From an uncultured Clostridia bacterium (GTDB taxonomy: Bacteria > Bacillota > Clostridia > TANB77 > CAG-508), in the NCBI GenBank assembly GCA_944386715.1, contig CALXCD010000005.1, positions 1-58,165 of the forward strand: a DNA stretch of 58,165 nt. Direction: 5' to 3'. This document shows, piece after piece, positions 35,124 through 45,605 of this stretch (positions within the stretch are counted from its first letter, which is position 1; the number at the start of each line of letters is the position of its first letter). The position numbers and the translations under genes are program-made. Under the pieces are notes generated by a model. It did no database searches and was not told the DNA's origin. It was given only the letters and a program-made list of their open reading frames with translations.

Positions 35124-35155
35124 AAAACCCCCAAGGTGTCTGCCTTGGGGGTTTT
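35124..35155. terminator. bidirectional terminator
   Basis: AAAACCCCCAAGG pairs with CCTTGGGGGTTTT around TGTCTG. It is shared by the 66-residue gene and ftsH. Confidence 0.9.
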
Positions 35156-35157
35156 AT

Positions 35158-36963
35158 TTACGCTTCAAAAAACTTTTTAAAATCTTCTTCATTAATTTTT
35201 TCTTTTTCTAATAATGCTTGTGCAATAGCATCTAATTTATCTCTGTGTTCTTGTAATAAAGTTTGTGCATCTCGGTAAGCTGTATCTATTAATTGTTTTA
35301 CTTCTTGTCCTATTTTATCTCCAATTCCCTCTCCAAACATTTGCATTTCATAAGGTTCTTTTCCTTGGAAATCAATAGGTCCTAAAGTATCGCTCATACC
35401 ATATTTGGTAACCATATCCTTAGCTACTTGTGTTGCCACTTCAATATCATTACTTGCACCAGTTGAAATATCATCTAAAACCAATTTCTCTGCAGCTCTA
35501 CCACCTAGTAATGCAATCAATTTTTCTTGCATTTCTGTTTTAGAAATATAGTATTTATCTTCATCAGACTTATACATTGTATATCCACCTGCAACACCTC
35601 TTGGAATAATAGAAACTTCTTTGACATTTGTCTGAGTTGGCAAGTACTGGCTTACAACTGCATGTCCAGCCTCGTGATAAGCTGTTAATTTTTTATCTTT
35701 ATCAGAAATCACTCTTTGTCTTTTTTCTAATCCAACTGTTACCTTTTTAACAGCTTCTTCCACATCCTGATTTTCAATACCATCATGTTTATTTTTAGTA
35801 GCAATAATAGCCGCTTCATTTAAAATATTTGCTAACTCTGCTCCTGTAAATCCTGCTGTATCTTCTGCAATACTCTCTAAATTCACATCTTCTGACAATT
35901 TTTTATCTTTTGTATGTATTTTTAGAATTTCTAATCTTCCTTTTAAATCTGGCGTTGGAATCGTAATTTGTCTATCAAATCTTCCTGGTCTCAATAAAGC
36001 TTTATCTAACATCTCTGGTCTATTGGTTGCAGCTAATACAATAATCGTTTCTTCTGAACTAAATCCATCCATTTCTACTAATAATTGGTTTAATGTTTGA
36101 TTATTTTCTGTTTCTGCACCACTATTAGAAGTTCTTCTAGAACCTATAGCATCTATTTCATCTATAAATACAATACAAGGTGCTAATTTTCTTGCTTTTT
36201 CAAATAATTTTCTCACTCTAGAAGCCCCTAGACCTGCAAACATCTCAATAAATTCTGAACCACTCATCGAAATAAAAGGAACATCTGCTTCTCCTGCGAT
36301 AGCTTTTGCAATTAATGTTTTACCAGTTCCTGGTTTTCCATATAATAAAACACCTTTTGGGATTTTAGCTCCCATTTTTGCAAATTTTTCTGGTCTTTTT
36401 AGAAAATCTACTATTTCGATTAATTCTTCTTTTTCCTCATCTAATCCTGCAACATCATCAAATTTTACTTTTGTTTTTCTTTGTGTATCATCATAAACTT
36501 TTCCTTTTTCTCCTAAACCTTGCATTTTAAATATCATGATAAACAAAGCAAGCATAATCGCTGTTGGTAAGAAACTAATAATAATACTTGGTAATTGTGC
36601 AAAAAAACTTCTTGGCTTTTGTATTAATTCGATTTCATTACCTTCTGCCACTTTTGTTTGCACTAATTCAATAAATGCCTCTGTATCAGGAACAATAGCT
36701 GTCTTTTCCTCTTCTTCATTCTTCATTTTGACTTTTACCTGAGTACTTCCTGTTGTCATTTCAATTTTTTCTATATTTCCATAAGACATTTCTTTAATTA
36801 AATCTGTATATGCTAAAGTCTTATCATCTTCCTCTCCTTTTACTTTTGTAAAATATACGATTCCCACTGTTATCAATGCTATTAATAAAACCAATACTAA
36901 TAATGATAAAAGTAGTTTCTTATTTTTGTTTTTTTCTTCTTTATTTTCATTTTGATTATTCAT
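35158..36963 (-). CDS. ftsH: ATP-dependent zinc metalloprotease FtsH
   Basis: A membrane-anchored AAA+ protease for quality control of membrane and regulatory proteins. Two N-terminal transmembrane helices (about 17-38 and 125-145) flank an extracytoplasmic domain. The AAA module shows Walker A GKPGTGKT (about 210), Walker B CIVFIDEIDAIG and SRH RPGRFDRQI. The zinc site is YHEAGHAVVSQ (about 424) with the third ligand D in TGASNDIEVA. 601 residues, normal. Last gene of an operon-like run fem-alr-DUF1189-ftsH. Confidence 0.95.
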   Translation of the reverse strand: MNNQNENKEEKNKNKKLLLSLLVLVLLIALITVGIVYFTKVKGEEDDKTLAYTDLIKEMSYGNIEKIEMTTGSTQVKVKMKNEEEEKTAIVPDTEAFIELVQTKVAEGNEIELIQKPRSFFAQLPSIIISFLPTAIMLALFIMIFKMQGLGEKGKVYDDTQRKTKVKFDDVAGLDEEKEELIEIVDFLKRPEKFAKMGAKIPKGVLLYGKPGTGKTLIAKAIAGEADVPFISMSGSEFIEMFAGLGASRVRKLFEKARKLAPCIVFIDEIDAIGSRRTSNSGAETENNQTLNQLLVEMDGFSSEETIIVLAATNRPEMLDKALLRPGRFDRQITIPTPDLKGRLEILKIHTKDKKLSEDVNLESIAEDTAGFTGAELANILNEAAIIATKNKHDGIENQDVEEAVKKVTVGLEKRQRVISDKDKKLTAYHEAGHAVVSQYLPTQTNVKEVSIIPRGVAGGYTMYKSDEDKYYISKTEMQEKLIALLGGRAAEKLVLDDISTGASNDIEVATQVAKDMVTKYGMSDTLGPIDFQGKEPYEMQMFGEGIGDKIGQEVKQLIDTAYRDAQTLLQEHRDKLDAIAQALLEKEKINEEDFKKFFEA

Positions 36964-36981
36964 TTCTACTATTCCTTTCTT

Positions 36982-38079
36982 TTAAGCATTAGAACCTTCT
37001 GGCTCTTCTCCTAAATTATTATCTTTCTTTTTTTCTTTCTTTTCCCCACTTTTATCTTCTTTTTCTCCTTTTTTATCTGTATCTTTATTTTGTTCTTTTT
37101 CCTCTTCTTTTTGCTTTTCCTGCTCTAATTCTTTTTTTACGATAGCTTGTGCTTCAGCAATTTTCATTAATTCTGCTTGTTTCTTTATGGTTTCTGATTT
37201 AATAATAAAGATAGCTGCAATCAAATAAATCGTTGCTACTGCCACATACATCACTTGGAAATAAGCAATAGTAAATGGTATAAACATATTAATAATTAAA
37301 TAAATAACATTTAATAAAACAGATAAGGTAATGGCATAAACAGACATATTAAATACTGCTGCATATCTCATCTTTATTTTTAATAACCATGCCGTAATAT
37401 ATCCCACAATACTAATCATGACAACATACCATAAAGTGGTGATAAAATACATCATGATACTGTAAATAAAAATGGTAATAAACATACTAATATATAAAGT
37501 AATAATTTGATTACTATTCGCATAATTAATAACATCTTGTTTATTAAATTGTGTTATTTGCATATTACCTAAAATTTGTTGGTAATCATAAGAAATAGAG
37601 CCAACAACAGTTGGCGTTTTCACCAAAACTTTTTGTTTCAAAACAACAATACCACTTTCATTACTTCCTATATCATTTAGATATTGATTAATTTGTTCTT
37701 CAGAGTCTGTTTTGGTATCTACAATAATCTTTCCGACACCAGATTGTTCTGCTCCGATAACAATAGGTTCTTCTGTTTCTACTGATAGAGTTCCCTCTTG
37801 ATAAGAAAAAGCTGGAAATTCATTTTGCAAATACTCTACTCCGTCTCTTACTGCCTCATATGTTTCATAAGTCATCCAAATAGAAAGTACTACTGCTAGA
37901 ATAGCAACAATTTTAAATAAATAAGAAATTGCTCTTCCAACTCCTTCTGTTGCCATTTCTGGATATTTTTCTATATTCACAATTGAATACCATAATTTCT
38001 TAAAAAAACCTTTTCGAAAATTCTGAGTTTCTTGTTGTTTTGCCTCTTGTGTCTGATTCTTTTCTTTTTGTTCTTCCAT
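36982..38079 (-). CDS. DUF1189-like polytopic membrane protein
   Basis: 365 residues. FRKGFFKKLWYSIVNIEKYP near the N terminus, one helix, an extracytoplasmic domain of about 110 residues, four further helices (about 195-310), and a charged Lys/Glu tail. The layout resembles DUF1189 proteins of unknown function. Its ATG overlaps the alr stop (TAATG), so translation is coupled, and ftsH follows after 18 nt. It may be a client or partner of these envelope functions. Confidence 0.6.
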   Translation of the reverse strand: MEEQKEKNQTQEAKQQETQNFRKGFFKKLWYSIVNIEKYPEMATEGVGRAISYLFKIVAILAVVLSIWMTYETYEAVRDGVEYLQNEFPAFSYQEGTLSVETEEPIVIGAEQSGVGKIIVDTKTDSEEQINQYLNDIGSNESGIVVLKQKVLVKTPTVVGSISYDYQQILGNMQITQFNKQDVINYANSNQIITLYISMFITIFIYSIMMYFITTLWYVVMISIVGYITAWLLKIKMRYAAVFNMSVYAITLSVLLNVIYLIINMFIPFTIAYFQVMYVAVATIYLIAAIFIIKSETIKKQAELMKIAEAQAIVKKELEQEKQKEEEKEQNKDTDKKGEKEDKSGEKKEKKKDNNLGEEPEGSNA

Positions 38080-39197
38080 TATCGATATTCCCTCCTTATT
38101 GCAGAATCTACATATTTTGGATTTACTTGAAAAATAACAGTATCACCTATCTTAATATCTTTATTAGTAACATCACATACAATATGATGTGTTCCTACTC
38201 TTCCCAACACTTTGCAAGATATATCTTGAATTTTAACATAAATGGCTTTTTTCTTAAAAAAGTCTTTTGTATCTCTTACAATATAACGCAACTGGTCTAT
38301 TTTTCGATACATATCTCTATCAGTTGTAATATTAATTCCATCCATATAACCAGCCGGAATAATAGCAACTTTTGTTTCTTTTTTCGTTTGATAGGTATTA
38401 GAATATCCTACATTAAATCCTTTTGGCAATAGTTTCATTTCTGTTATTTTAGATTCTAAATAAGCAATTTTCTTTAAACCCATATGGTTTGGAAAAGATA
38501 ATCTACCTAAAAAAGCAGAACCGATTCTTACTGCATTTAAATGCATAGACGGAAATTTCACAAAAGCAGAAGAATTACAAATGTGTAACATTCCGGTTGG
38601 AATATCATTCATTTTTAAGACTTCGATTACTTGCATAAATCTATCAAATTGTTTTTTTGTATATTTATCATCAAAAAAACTAACAGAAAAATGAGAAAAA
38701 GTACCTTCTATTTTAATATGTTTCATAGATTTTAATACTTCTATCATTTCTTCTCTCTGTGAATAGACAAAACCATATCTTCCAAATCCCGTATCAATTT
38801 TTAAATGAGCTCTTACTGTAATATCTTGCTCTTTTGCTATTTTTTCTACCTCTTGAACAGCTTCTTTAGAACCTATTGTTAAAATAATCTTATTTTCTAT
38901 TAAAGCTTTGATATCTTCTTTGATAGCTGTTGAAGATAACATCAAAATATCTTGTTTGATGCCTGCTTGTCTTAATTGTATTGCCTCCTCTACAGTAGAT
39001 ACTGCAAAAAAGTCAATTCCATTATCTATTAAAAATTGCACATAAGGAATCAGTCCTAACCCATAGCCATTAGATTTCACAACTGCAATTATTTTTACTG
39101 GTTTTCCATTATCATCTGGTTCATTTGTCTTGGCATGTTCTTTTATTTTTTCTATATTATGCCTTAAATCTTTGGTTTCTATTACTAATGTTTTCAA
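38079..39197 (-). CDS. alr: alanine racemase family protein
   Basis: PLP-dependent fold-type III enzyme interconverting L- and D-alanine for peptidoglycan. The PLP lysine is in [11 protein letters not shown] (about 38); the barrel block [13 protein letters not shown] (about 131) and the C-terminal catalytic region [10 protein letters not shown] with [17 protein letters not shown] follow. The usual C-terminal Tyr-Gly-Asp region differs (MDGIN for the more common DGY/GDGY), so another amino acid may be the substrate. TTG 39197 is the start, 8 nt behind AAAGGAG; the longer frame overlaps the fem gene without a ribosome site. Confidence 0.82.
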   Translation of the reverse strand: MKTLVIETKDLRHNIEKIKEHAKTNEPDDNGKPVKIIAVVKSNGYGLGLIPYVQFLIDNGIDFFAVSTVEEAIQLRQAGIKQDILMLSSTAIKEDIKALIENKIILTIGSKEAVQEVEKIAKEQDITVRAHLKIDTGFGRYGFVYSQREEMIEVLKSMKHIKIEGTFSHFSVSFFDDKYTKKQFDRFMQVIEVLKMNDIPTGMLHICNSSAFVKFPSMHLNAVRIGSAFLGRLSFPNHMGLKKIAYLESKITEMKLLPKGFNVGYSNTYQTKKETKVAIIPAGYMDGINITTDRDMYRKIDQLRYIVRDTKDFFKKKAIYVKIQDISCKVLGRVGTHHIVCDVTNKDIKIGDTVIFQVNPKYVDSAIRREYR

Positions 39198-39223
39198 AGT
39201 TATTCTCCTTTCGTGCAAACTTA

Positions 39224-40288
39224 CTAGGAATGATTTTTTAATTTCATTTTCCATTGTCTTACTGTTCTAAATAGCTTTTCAGATATTTTATACATTTTAT
39301 AAGTAAATGGTTTGAATGGGAAATATACCTCTCCTATAAATTCTGTAAAAGTAGCACCAAACCCTTTTTTAAATCGATATAATCCATATTGAGGGTGACT
39401 TTCATCTACCACTCCAGATACTCCTCTAAAATCATAGATATCATCTTTTCTTGCAATTGCCATTTTTATCATTTCCCATTGCAATAAATAGTTTGGCATT
39501 AAATTTCTATGTTCATTACTACTTGCACCATATAAATACCAAGTTTTATTTCCATAGAAAATAGGTATCACACCAGAAATTGGCTTTCCATCATAATATG
39601 CCATCAAAACTTTCATATGGTCTGGTCCCAAACAATCATACATTTTTTCAAAATAAGCCAATGGTCTAATAATAAATCCATCTCTTGCTCCTGTTTCAAT
39701 CATAATACGATGAAAATCTTTTAGATCTTCTTTATTTCCCTCTTTGATAGTGACACCTTTTCTTCCTGCTAAACGAATATTATATCTCCATTTTTGATGA
39801 AATCCTGCCATAATTTCTTCTTCTGTTTTATCTTTGATATCTAAACGAAATACATATCTTGGCTGTATCTCATCTTTAAAGTCTTTGGCATCATCTTTAA
39901 TTTTATATCCTAAATTTGTTACAATATCTCTAAAATTTTGGTCATCACTTAAAATATCTGGTTCCATTCTTAAAACCATAGCTTGATATTTTTTAGCTAA
40001 TTCTTTTGCTCCATCTGTTAATTGTTTCATAACTTCTATATCATGAATATCACAAACAGGACCTCTGGCAGCATACATCATATTCCCGAAAATAGGCATT
40101 TTCCTAATCCATACACATAAGGAACCAATAATCTCCCCATTTTCATCTTCTGCCAAAATAACCTCTGGTTTCCAATTTGGTTTCTTTACCTCTGCCCATT
40201 CTAAAGATTGTTGAAAATTACATCTTTCATGTTTTTCTAAAAATTCTTTATATTGTTTTTTTGATTTTTCATCTGTTACAAATCTCAT
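39224..40288 (-). CDS. FemA/FemX-type peptidoglycan bridge aminoacyltransferase
   Basis: 354 residues with the double GNAT fold of Fem proteins, which use aminoacyl-tRNA to add cross-bridge residues to lipid II. Visible: [20 protein letters not shown] (about 16), the [14 protein letters not shown] helix (about 170) and the [20 protein letters not shown] loop (about 297). Without coiled-coil insert, so nearer FemX/MurM monomers. Next to alr, which supplies cell-wall alanine. Confidence 0.85.
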   Translation of the reverse strand: MRFVTDEKSKKQYKEFLEKHERCNFQQSLEWAEVKKPNWKPEVILAEDENGEIIGSLCVWIRKMPIFGNMMYAARGPVCDIHDIEVMKQLTDGAKELAKKYQAMVLRMEPDILSDDQNFRDIVTNLGYKIKDDAKDFKDEIQPRYVFRLDIKDKTEEEIMAGFHQKWRYNIRLAGRKGVTIKEGNKEDLKDFHRIMIETGARDGFIIRPLAYFEKMYDCLGPDHMKVLMAYYDGKPISGVIPIFYGNKTWYLYGASSNEHRNLMPNYLLQWEMIKMAIARKDDIYDFRGVSGVVDESHPQYGLYRFKKGFGATFTEFIGEVYFPFKPFTYKMYKISEKLFRTVRQWKMKLKNHS

Positions 40289-40316
40289 TATTTAAGCTTT
40301 CCTCCTATATTTGAGT

Positions 40317-40670
40317 TTATCCTACAATTTTTTCTCCTAAACTTTTTCCTGCTAAAAGATGAAAATGTAAATGCATTACTTCTTGTCCTCCATCTTTCCC
40401 ACAATTCACTATCACACGATATCCATTTTCCTTGAATCCTTGCTCTTCTGCAATCTGATTAATAACATGATAAATCTTCCCTATCATCTCTTCATCTTCT
40501 GCCTGCATTTGTGCTAAAGAATCTATATGCTTTTTGGGAATTACTAAAATATGAATTGGTGCAGCTGGATGAATATCTTTAAATGCTAATATTTCTTCAT
40601 CCTCATACACTTTTTGGGATGGAACTTCTCCTTTTATAATCTTACAAAACAAACAATCTTCCATTCTCAT
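40317..40670 (-). CDS. HIT family protein
   Basis: A 117-residue histidine-triad nucleotide hydrolase of the Hint branch (adenosine phosphoramidate-type substrates). An N-terminal CLFCKIIKGE with Cys pair and the catalytic MHLHFHLLAGKSLG (about 98-111) are clear. AAAGGAAT precedes ATG. 14 nt downstream of alaS in the same direction; Hint proteins often sit near tRNA synthetase genes, consistent with a role in clearing aminoacyl adenylates. Confidence 0.92.
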   Translation of the reverse strand: MRMEDCLFCKIIKGEVPSQKVYEDEEILAFKDIHPAAPIHILVIPKKHIDSLAQMQAEDEEMIGKIYHVINQIAEEQGFKENGYRVIVNCGKDGGQEVMHLHFHLLAGKSLGEKIVG

Positions 40671-40683
40671 CTCATTCCTTTCT

Positions 40684-42441
40684 TTATTCTTTTATTAATA
40701 CGGCTTTTATCCTTCTAATGCCAGAAGAACTAGATTCTTCTTTTTTAATTTTGAATCTTCCTAATTCATTCGTATTGCTAACATGTGGTCCCCCACATAA
40801 TTCTTTTGATACGTCTCCAATAGAATATACTGTAACGATATCTGGATATTTTTCAATAAACATACATTCTGCACCTGATTTAATTGCCTCTTCTTTACTC
40901 ATTTCTTGTTTTGTTACAGGTATTCCTTCTTGTATCCATTCATTAACTAAATCTTCTACAGCCTTTTTTTCTTCTTCTGTTAATTTATGGTCACAATTAA
41001 AATCAAATCTCATTCTTTCAGCTGTAATATTTGATCCTCTTTGATGAGCATCTTTTCCTATTATCTGTTTTAAAGCTGCATTTAATAAATGTGTTGCTGT
41101 ATGATAAGCTATTGTTTCTTCTGTTTGGTCTGCTAATCCACCTTTAAATTTATGTTCTGAACCTGCTCTTGATTTTTCCTGATGTTGTTTGAATAATTTT
41201 TCAAATTCCTCTAAATCAATTTGGAATCCGTTTTCTTCTGCCAATTCTTTTGTTACTTCAGGTGGAAATCCATAAGTATCATATAGTCTGAATACTACTT
41301 GTCCATTTATCACGTTTGTTCCTGCCTGTTTTGCTTTTTGCATTTCTTTGTTAAATTCTCTTTCTCCATGTGCTAATGTTTTTACAAATTTATTTTTTTC
41401 TTCTAAAAGCACCTCTTGAATAGTTGCTTGATTTTTCTCTAGTTCTGGATACATTCCTTTTAAGTTCTCCACATTAATTGCAATTAGTGTAGAGATTTCG
41501 TCTAAACTAATTTGTAATTTATTAAGATGTCTTATCATTCTTCTAATAAGCCTTCTTAATACATAACCTCTATCGATATTACTTGGTCTTCCACCATCTG
41601 CAATAATCATCATACTAGAACGTAAATGTTCTGCTACTATTCTTCTACTTTGAATACTATCTATTTTTTGTAATTCTTCTAATTTTTTCATGATTGGTTC
41701 AAAAAGTTCTGTGTCATAAGGTGTTTCTTTTCCTTGTAATAACATTGTCATTCTTTCTAAACCTAATCCTGTATCTACATTTTTTTGTTCTAATTTAGTA
41801 TATCCATTTTTATCCTTAAAATATTCCATAAATACATTATTCCAAATTTCCACATATTTACCACAATCACAAGATGGTTGACAATCTGGTGAACATGCAG
41901 GCTTTCCTGTATCATAAAACATTTCTGTATCTGGTCCACATGGTCCTTCTTCTCCTGCAATCCACCAATTATCGTCTTTTCCATAAAAATAGATTCTTTC
42001 TTCTGGAATTCCTGCTTTTTTCCAGCAAGAAGCTGATACTTCATCTTTTGGACAGTCTTCATCTCCTGCAAAACAAGTAACAGATAATTTTTCTGCTGGT
42101 ATTTGTAATTCTTTTGTTAAAAAATCATAACTCATTTGAATAGATTCTTCTTTGAAATAATCTCCTAATGACCAGTTTCCTAACATTTCAAAATAAGTCA
42201 AATGTCTATTATCTCCCACTTCTTCTATATCATTTGTTCTTACACATTTTTGATAATCTGTTAATCTGGTTCCTTCTGGATGTTTTTCTCCTAATAAATA
42301 TGGTACTAATGGTTGCATTCCTGCTGTTGTGAATAATACAGATGGGTCATTTTCTGGTATTAATGGTGCTGATGGAATGACATTGTGCCCATGATTTTTA
42401 AAAAAGTTTAAATATTTATTTCTGATTTCTATTGCTTTCAT
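40684..42441 (-). CDS. alaS: alanine--tRNA ligase, short form lacking the C-Ala domain
   Basis: Class II synthetase for tRNA-Ala, 585 residues against the usual 870-880. Catalytic core: RNKYLNFFKNHGHNVIPSAP, motif 2 region DIEEVGDNRHLTYFEMLGNW, and WNNVFMEYF. The editing domain is present with HTATHLLNAALK (H-x3-H) and the C-x3-H part KELCGGPHVSNT. It ends right after SSGIRRIKAVLIKE, so the dimerising C-Ala domain is absent. A Cys-rich insert CSPDCQPSCDCGKY (about 185) may bind zinc. ATG 42441 follows AAAAGGAGA. Short AlaRS occurs in reduced genomes; here it appears complete in itself. Confidence 0.92.
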   Translation of the reverse strand: MKAIEIRNKYLNFFKNHGHNVIPSAPLIPENDPSVLFTTAGMQPLVPYLLGEKHPEGTRLTDYQKCVRTNDIEEVGDNRHLTYFEMLGNWSLGDYFKEESIQMSYDFLTKELQIPAEKLSVTCFAGDEDCPKDEVSASCWKKAGIPEERIYFYGKDDNWWIAGEEGPCGPDTEMFYDTGKPACSPDCQPSCDCGKYVEIWNNVFMEYFKDKNGYTKLEQKNVDTGLGLERMTMLLQGKETPYDTELFEPIMKKLEELQKIDSIQSRRIVAEHLRSSMMIIADGGRPSNIDRGYVLRRLIRRMIRHLNKLQISLDEISTLIAINVENLKGMYPELEKNQATIQEVLLEEKNKFVKTLAHGEREFNKEMQKAKQAGTNVINGQVVFRLYDTYGFPPEVTKELAEENGFQIDLEEFEKLFKQHQEKSRAGSEHKFKGGLADQTEETIAYHTATHLLNAALKQIIGKDAHQRGSNITAERMRFDFNCDHKLTEEEKKAVEDLVNEWIQEGIPVTKQEMSKEEAIKSGAECMFIEKYPDIVTVYSIGDVSKELCGGPHVSNTNELGRFKIKKEESSSSGIRRIKAVLIKE

Positions 42442-42494
42442 AGTTAGTCTCCTTTTTGTATTAATTTTCTCCCAAATTATATCGCACAAGTTGG

Positions 42495-42532
42495 AAAAAA
42501 TCAAGGAATTTTGCTCTTTTCCTTGATTTTTT
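42495..42532 (-). terminator. terminator upstream of alaS
   Basis: A perfect 14-bp stem AAAAAATCAAGGAA with complement around a 10-nt loop. It most likely ends the transcript from the PIN-DUF2075 gene, which runs antisense through the tRNA. The -35 box of the tRNA promoter lies within it. Confidence 0.75.
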
Positions 42533-42551
42533 ATCTTTTTTTTTATATAAT
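42523..42551 (+). promoter_or_regulatory. promoter of the tRNA-Gly gene
   Basis: TTGATT (42523-42528), 17-bp spacer, TATAAT (42546-42551); the tRNA starts 16 nt later, so the gene should be well expressed. Confidence 0.75.
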
Positions 42552-42566
42552 GGATTTATGGTTTAT

Positions 42567-42640
<74 letters not shown>

Positions 42641-42662
42641 TTTATGTTTCCTCAAACTTGTA

Positions 42663-44609
42663 TCAATTACCTTTCATTTTACTCAAACAATCTTTTATAT
42701 ATTGTTGCAAATTAGGATCAACACAAAATACATAGCAACCTTTTCTTCCCCTTGTCATCAAACACCTATATGTATTTTTAATAATATCATCAGCTATTTT
42801 TTGAGCTTTTTCAGGATTATCTAGCATTTTTTTTGCTATTCCTTTTAGTGATTGATCTGTTTTTGCTCTTTTGGTATAATCTGTAATAATATGATTATTC
42901 TCATATCTTAAATCCTCTCCAATAATAACTCCAACATAATCAAAATCTACCCCTTGACAAGTATAAATACATCCCACTTCATTAATAGATTTAGGATCTA
43001 TTGCCCAAGTAAAAGTATTGGCTAAATTCCAACTCATCTCGAAATCATATTGAGGAATTTTAATATCATGAACATTTGGATCATTCTTACCTTTAGAAAT
43101 CCAATCCCAACAATAACCTGCAACTAGTCTAGAATTATTATTACTCTTATTTTTTTCTTCTATTAACTTTCTTAATTCATTTGGATTATCTATTACTCTA
43201 AAATCATACAAAAATTCAAAATTGCAACCTTCATCTTTCCTAATTTCTAACATATTATCTAGCCAGTTCAAATATTTGCTATTCTGGACAAATCGAAATT
43301 GTTCTGTTAAATCCACCTTTTCAATCTTTGCCCCCAATTTATTGGCATAATCACAAATCAAATCAATACTACCAATCTCATCCATATTAATTCTTTGTGT
43401 TTCGTCTATAAAAAATATAGTAAATTTGGAAGCATTTATTATTTCTTTTATTTGATTTTCACCACGATTTTTAAACAAGCCTGATTTTGCTTGCAACCTA
43501 TTAGCATCATCTACAATAACACAATCATACAAATTAGGTTCTGAATCTACAAACATTCCAGAAGTTTTTAGTAAATTTCTTAAATATTTTTCTTGACCTT
43601 CCCCTTTTAATTGTTGATAAAATACTTCACGTGATGAAGCACTTTTCGTTACAAAAGTTGTTACATAAGATTCTTCCACAAATTTAGATAACAAATGTCT
43701 TGCTAAAAAAGTTTTTCCAGTTCCAGGTGCTCCATTAACAATCAGCACACTTTTTTTATTAGTTTCACATGCTTCTTTTAATAAACATATCGCTTTTTCA
43801 AAAATTTCATTCTGTTTGTTTGACAATTCAAATCTTTCTTTATTATATTCTTTACACTCTTCTTTTAATTCTAGGTTACTAATTTGCTCAGATTCTTTTG
43901 CATAGTCAGATATCTTATTACCTAAATATTCCAATCCATCAGAAATCGTCTCCATAAAAACTATATTTTTACCTGTTCTGTTATAATATTCTTTAGCTAA
44001 AATTTTTTTGTTCTCTAAATACGTTTTATCTCTTGTAATAAAACAGATATCATAAACAGATTTTGCAAGAATTGTTTCCCATATATATTCATCACAAATG
44101 GTTAAGGCTCTATCTCCACTTTTTTCACTTCGAGGTACTCCCCCTAAATGATTTCTTTTTAAAGCCTTTTGATACACTTCATCATCATGAGAATAAAGAA
44201 TAGTTTCTGGATTATCTACTATCTTATGAAACATATTAAGTACAATATCTGAATTATCAGATCCAATAATTTCTTCTATCTTTTCTTTAAAACTTACTAT
44301 ATTAGCTTTTATCTCTCCTATCTTTTTTCTAGATTCGGAATTCATCACTTTTATATCTTTTTCAAAAATTCCTAATGGTTCTAAATTAAAGAAATTCTCA
44401 TTAGCTTTTTTGCATAATTCATTTGCTTTATCTAAAAGACTATGCAACTCTTTATTCCTATTTCGTTCAAATTCATCTATCACCTGTTCAGAAATGATAA
44501 TATCATTACAATCAGATAATTTGTTCAAAATTTCCATATTTTCGTCTTTATATCGATAAAAATCAAGATATTTATTGGTATCTATAAATATTTTTTGTTT
44601 ACTTGTCAC
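42663..44609 (-). CDS. PIN domain-DUF2075 helicase-like fusion protein
   Basis: 648 residues. The N-terminal PIN nuclease-like domain (about 1-230) begins KIFIDTNKYLDFYR with acidic residues D10 and E-rich EQVIDEFERNR and CFITRDKTYLENK. The C-terminal DUF2075 superfamily 1-type ATPase (about 265-648) has Walker A VNGAPGTGKTFLARHLL, Walker B CVIVDDANRLQ, TIFFIDETQRI, QGVDFDYVGVIIGEDL and MTRGRKGCYVFCVDPN. Such PIN-plus-helicase proteins (PhoH/Schlafen-like layouts) act on RNA and some are in defence islands. GTG 44609 stands 9 nt behind GGAG. Confidence 0.8.
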   Translation of the reverse strand: MTSKQKIFIDTNKYLDFYRYKDENMEILNKLSDCNDIIISEQVIDEFERNRNKELHSLLDKANELCKKANENFFNLEPLGIFEKDIKVMNSESRKKIGEIKANIVSFKEKIEEIIGSDNSDIVLNMFHKIVDNPETILYSHDDEVYQKALKRNHLGGVPRSEKSGDRALTICDEYIWETILAKSVYDICFITRDKTYLENKKILAKEYYNRTGKNIVFMETISDGLEYLGNKISDYAKESEQISNLELKEECKEYNKERFELSNKQNEIFEKAICLLKEACETNKKSVLIVNGAPGTGKTFLARHLLSKFVEESYVTTFVTKSASSREVFYQQLKGEGQEKYLRNLLKTSGMFVDSEPNLYDCVIVDDANRLQAKSGLFKNRGENQIKEIINASKFTIFFIDETQRINMDEIGSIDLICDYANKLGAKIEKVDLTEQFRFVQNSKYLNWLDNMLEIRKDEGCNFEFLYDFRVIDNPNELRKLIEEKNKSNNNSRLVAGYCWDWISKGKNDPNVHDIKIPQYDFEMSWNLANTFTWAIDPKSINEVGCIYTCQGVDFDYVGVIIGEDLRYENNHIITDYTKRAKTDQSLKGIAKKMLDNPEKAQKIADDIIKNTYRCLMTRGRKGCYVFCVDPNLQQYIKDCLSKMKGN

Positions 44610-44615
44610 AATTCA

Positions 44616-45605
44616 TCACTCCGATTTTATTCCATTCGCATATTTTATTTGTTGATTTTCTATTAATTCATAAATAGATAATTTCGTTTTTAATTTTTCC
44701 TTTTCACTCATTTTAATAGCAGTAATTTGATTATTGGTATAAGTTTTATAATAATAAATCCCCTTACTTAAATTGATACAACAAGAATATGTCGTAATAT
44801 CATATTTTCCTTCCTTTGTCATAGTTGCTCCTTGAACCATTGCAACAGAATCTAATATATGAAAAAATTGCGTAACAGAAGACTCTTCATCTTCCTTACA
44901 TATTGAATTTAATTTATAAAAAGCTGCCCTAATAAACCTTGATGCAGGTGAAACATCTCCTGGTAAGCCTATCGCTCCCATTCCCTGACCATAAGCTTGC
45001 AAATCTATTTTATTAGAAAACCCTTTTTCTTTATTATTTGGTGTTAAATTCATATAATTATTAAGATTCATCAAATGGTAATCAAAAGGGGGATTATTTG
45101 TTAATACTCCTACAGGATTGTCATAAATTTTTAGCCCATCTTTCATTTGTTCCAGTACAATACAATTTTCCCCATCACTTATCATCCAATGCAAATCAGC
45201 TATTGGTAATCCTTGCACAAATGGTATATTAGTAATATTTAGATTTTTAATATTATTTTTTATTTCGGCAACTGTTGCATACTGTCCTAAAAAATAAGGT
45301 ATTAATTCATAAGGAGCTAAATTCAAATTAGAATCCTTTGGTTCAAAAAAATATGCATTTTGAGGAAAATATAACCCTGCCATTGCAAGTCCTCTTTCAT
45401 TCGCTGCTTCTGCATACAAAGGATAATTCTGAACAACAGAAGCCATACCAATCATGGCATATTTTGTAAAAATGGTACTTCCATTCTTCAAATCAAATTT
45501 ATAGTTTCTTGGTGTAATAACAACTTTTTCTCCAAATCTTTCATCTAAATCTAAATTTCTTCCAAAATAATAATCTTTTGTTTTTAAATCAATACATGTA
45601 CACAT
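44616..45605 (-). CDS. choloylglycine hydrolase family protein (bile salt hydrolase/penicillin V acylase)
   Basis: An Ntn hydrolase of 329 residues. ATG 45605 places the nucleophile cysteine at position 2 (MCTCIDLKTKDYYFGRNLDL), as the family requires after Met removal; the longer frame cannot be used for that reason. Arg and Asp of GRNLDLD, VGVLTNNPPFDYHL (Asn about 170) and DVSPASRFIRAAFY (Arg about 223) are the other active-site positions. Bile-salt versus penicillin acylase activity cannot be told by eye. The start overlaps the stop of the RluA-type gene (TAATG), giving translational coupling. Confidence 0.88.
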   Translation of the reverse strand: MCTCIDLKTKDYYFGRNLDLDERFGEKVVITPRNYKFDLKNGSTIFTKYAMIGMASVVQNYPLYAEAANERGLAMAGLYFPQNAYFFEPKDSNLNLAPYELIPYFLGQYATVAEIKNNIKNLNITNIPFVQGLPIADLHWMISDGENCIVLEQMKDGLKIYDNPVGVLTNNPPFDYHLMNLNNYMNLTPNNKEKGFSNKIDLQAYGQGMGAIGLPGDVSPASRFIRAAFYKLNSICKEDEESSVTQFFHILDSVAMVQGATMTKEGKYDITTYSCCINLSKGIYYYKTYTNNQITAIKMSEKEKLKTKLSIYELIENQQIKYANGIKSE

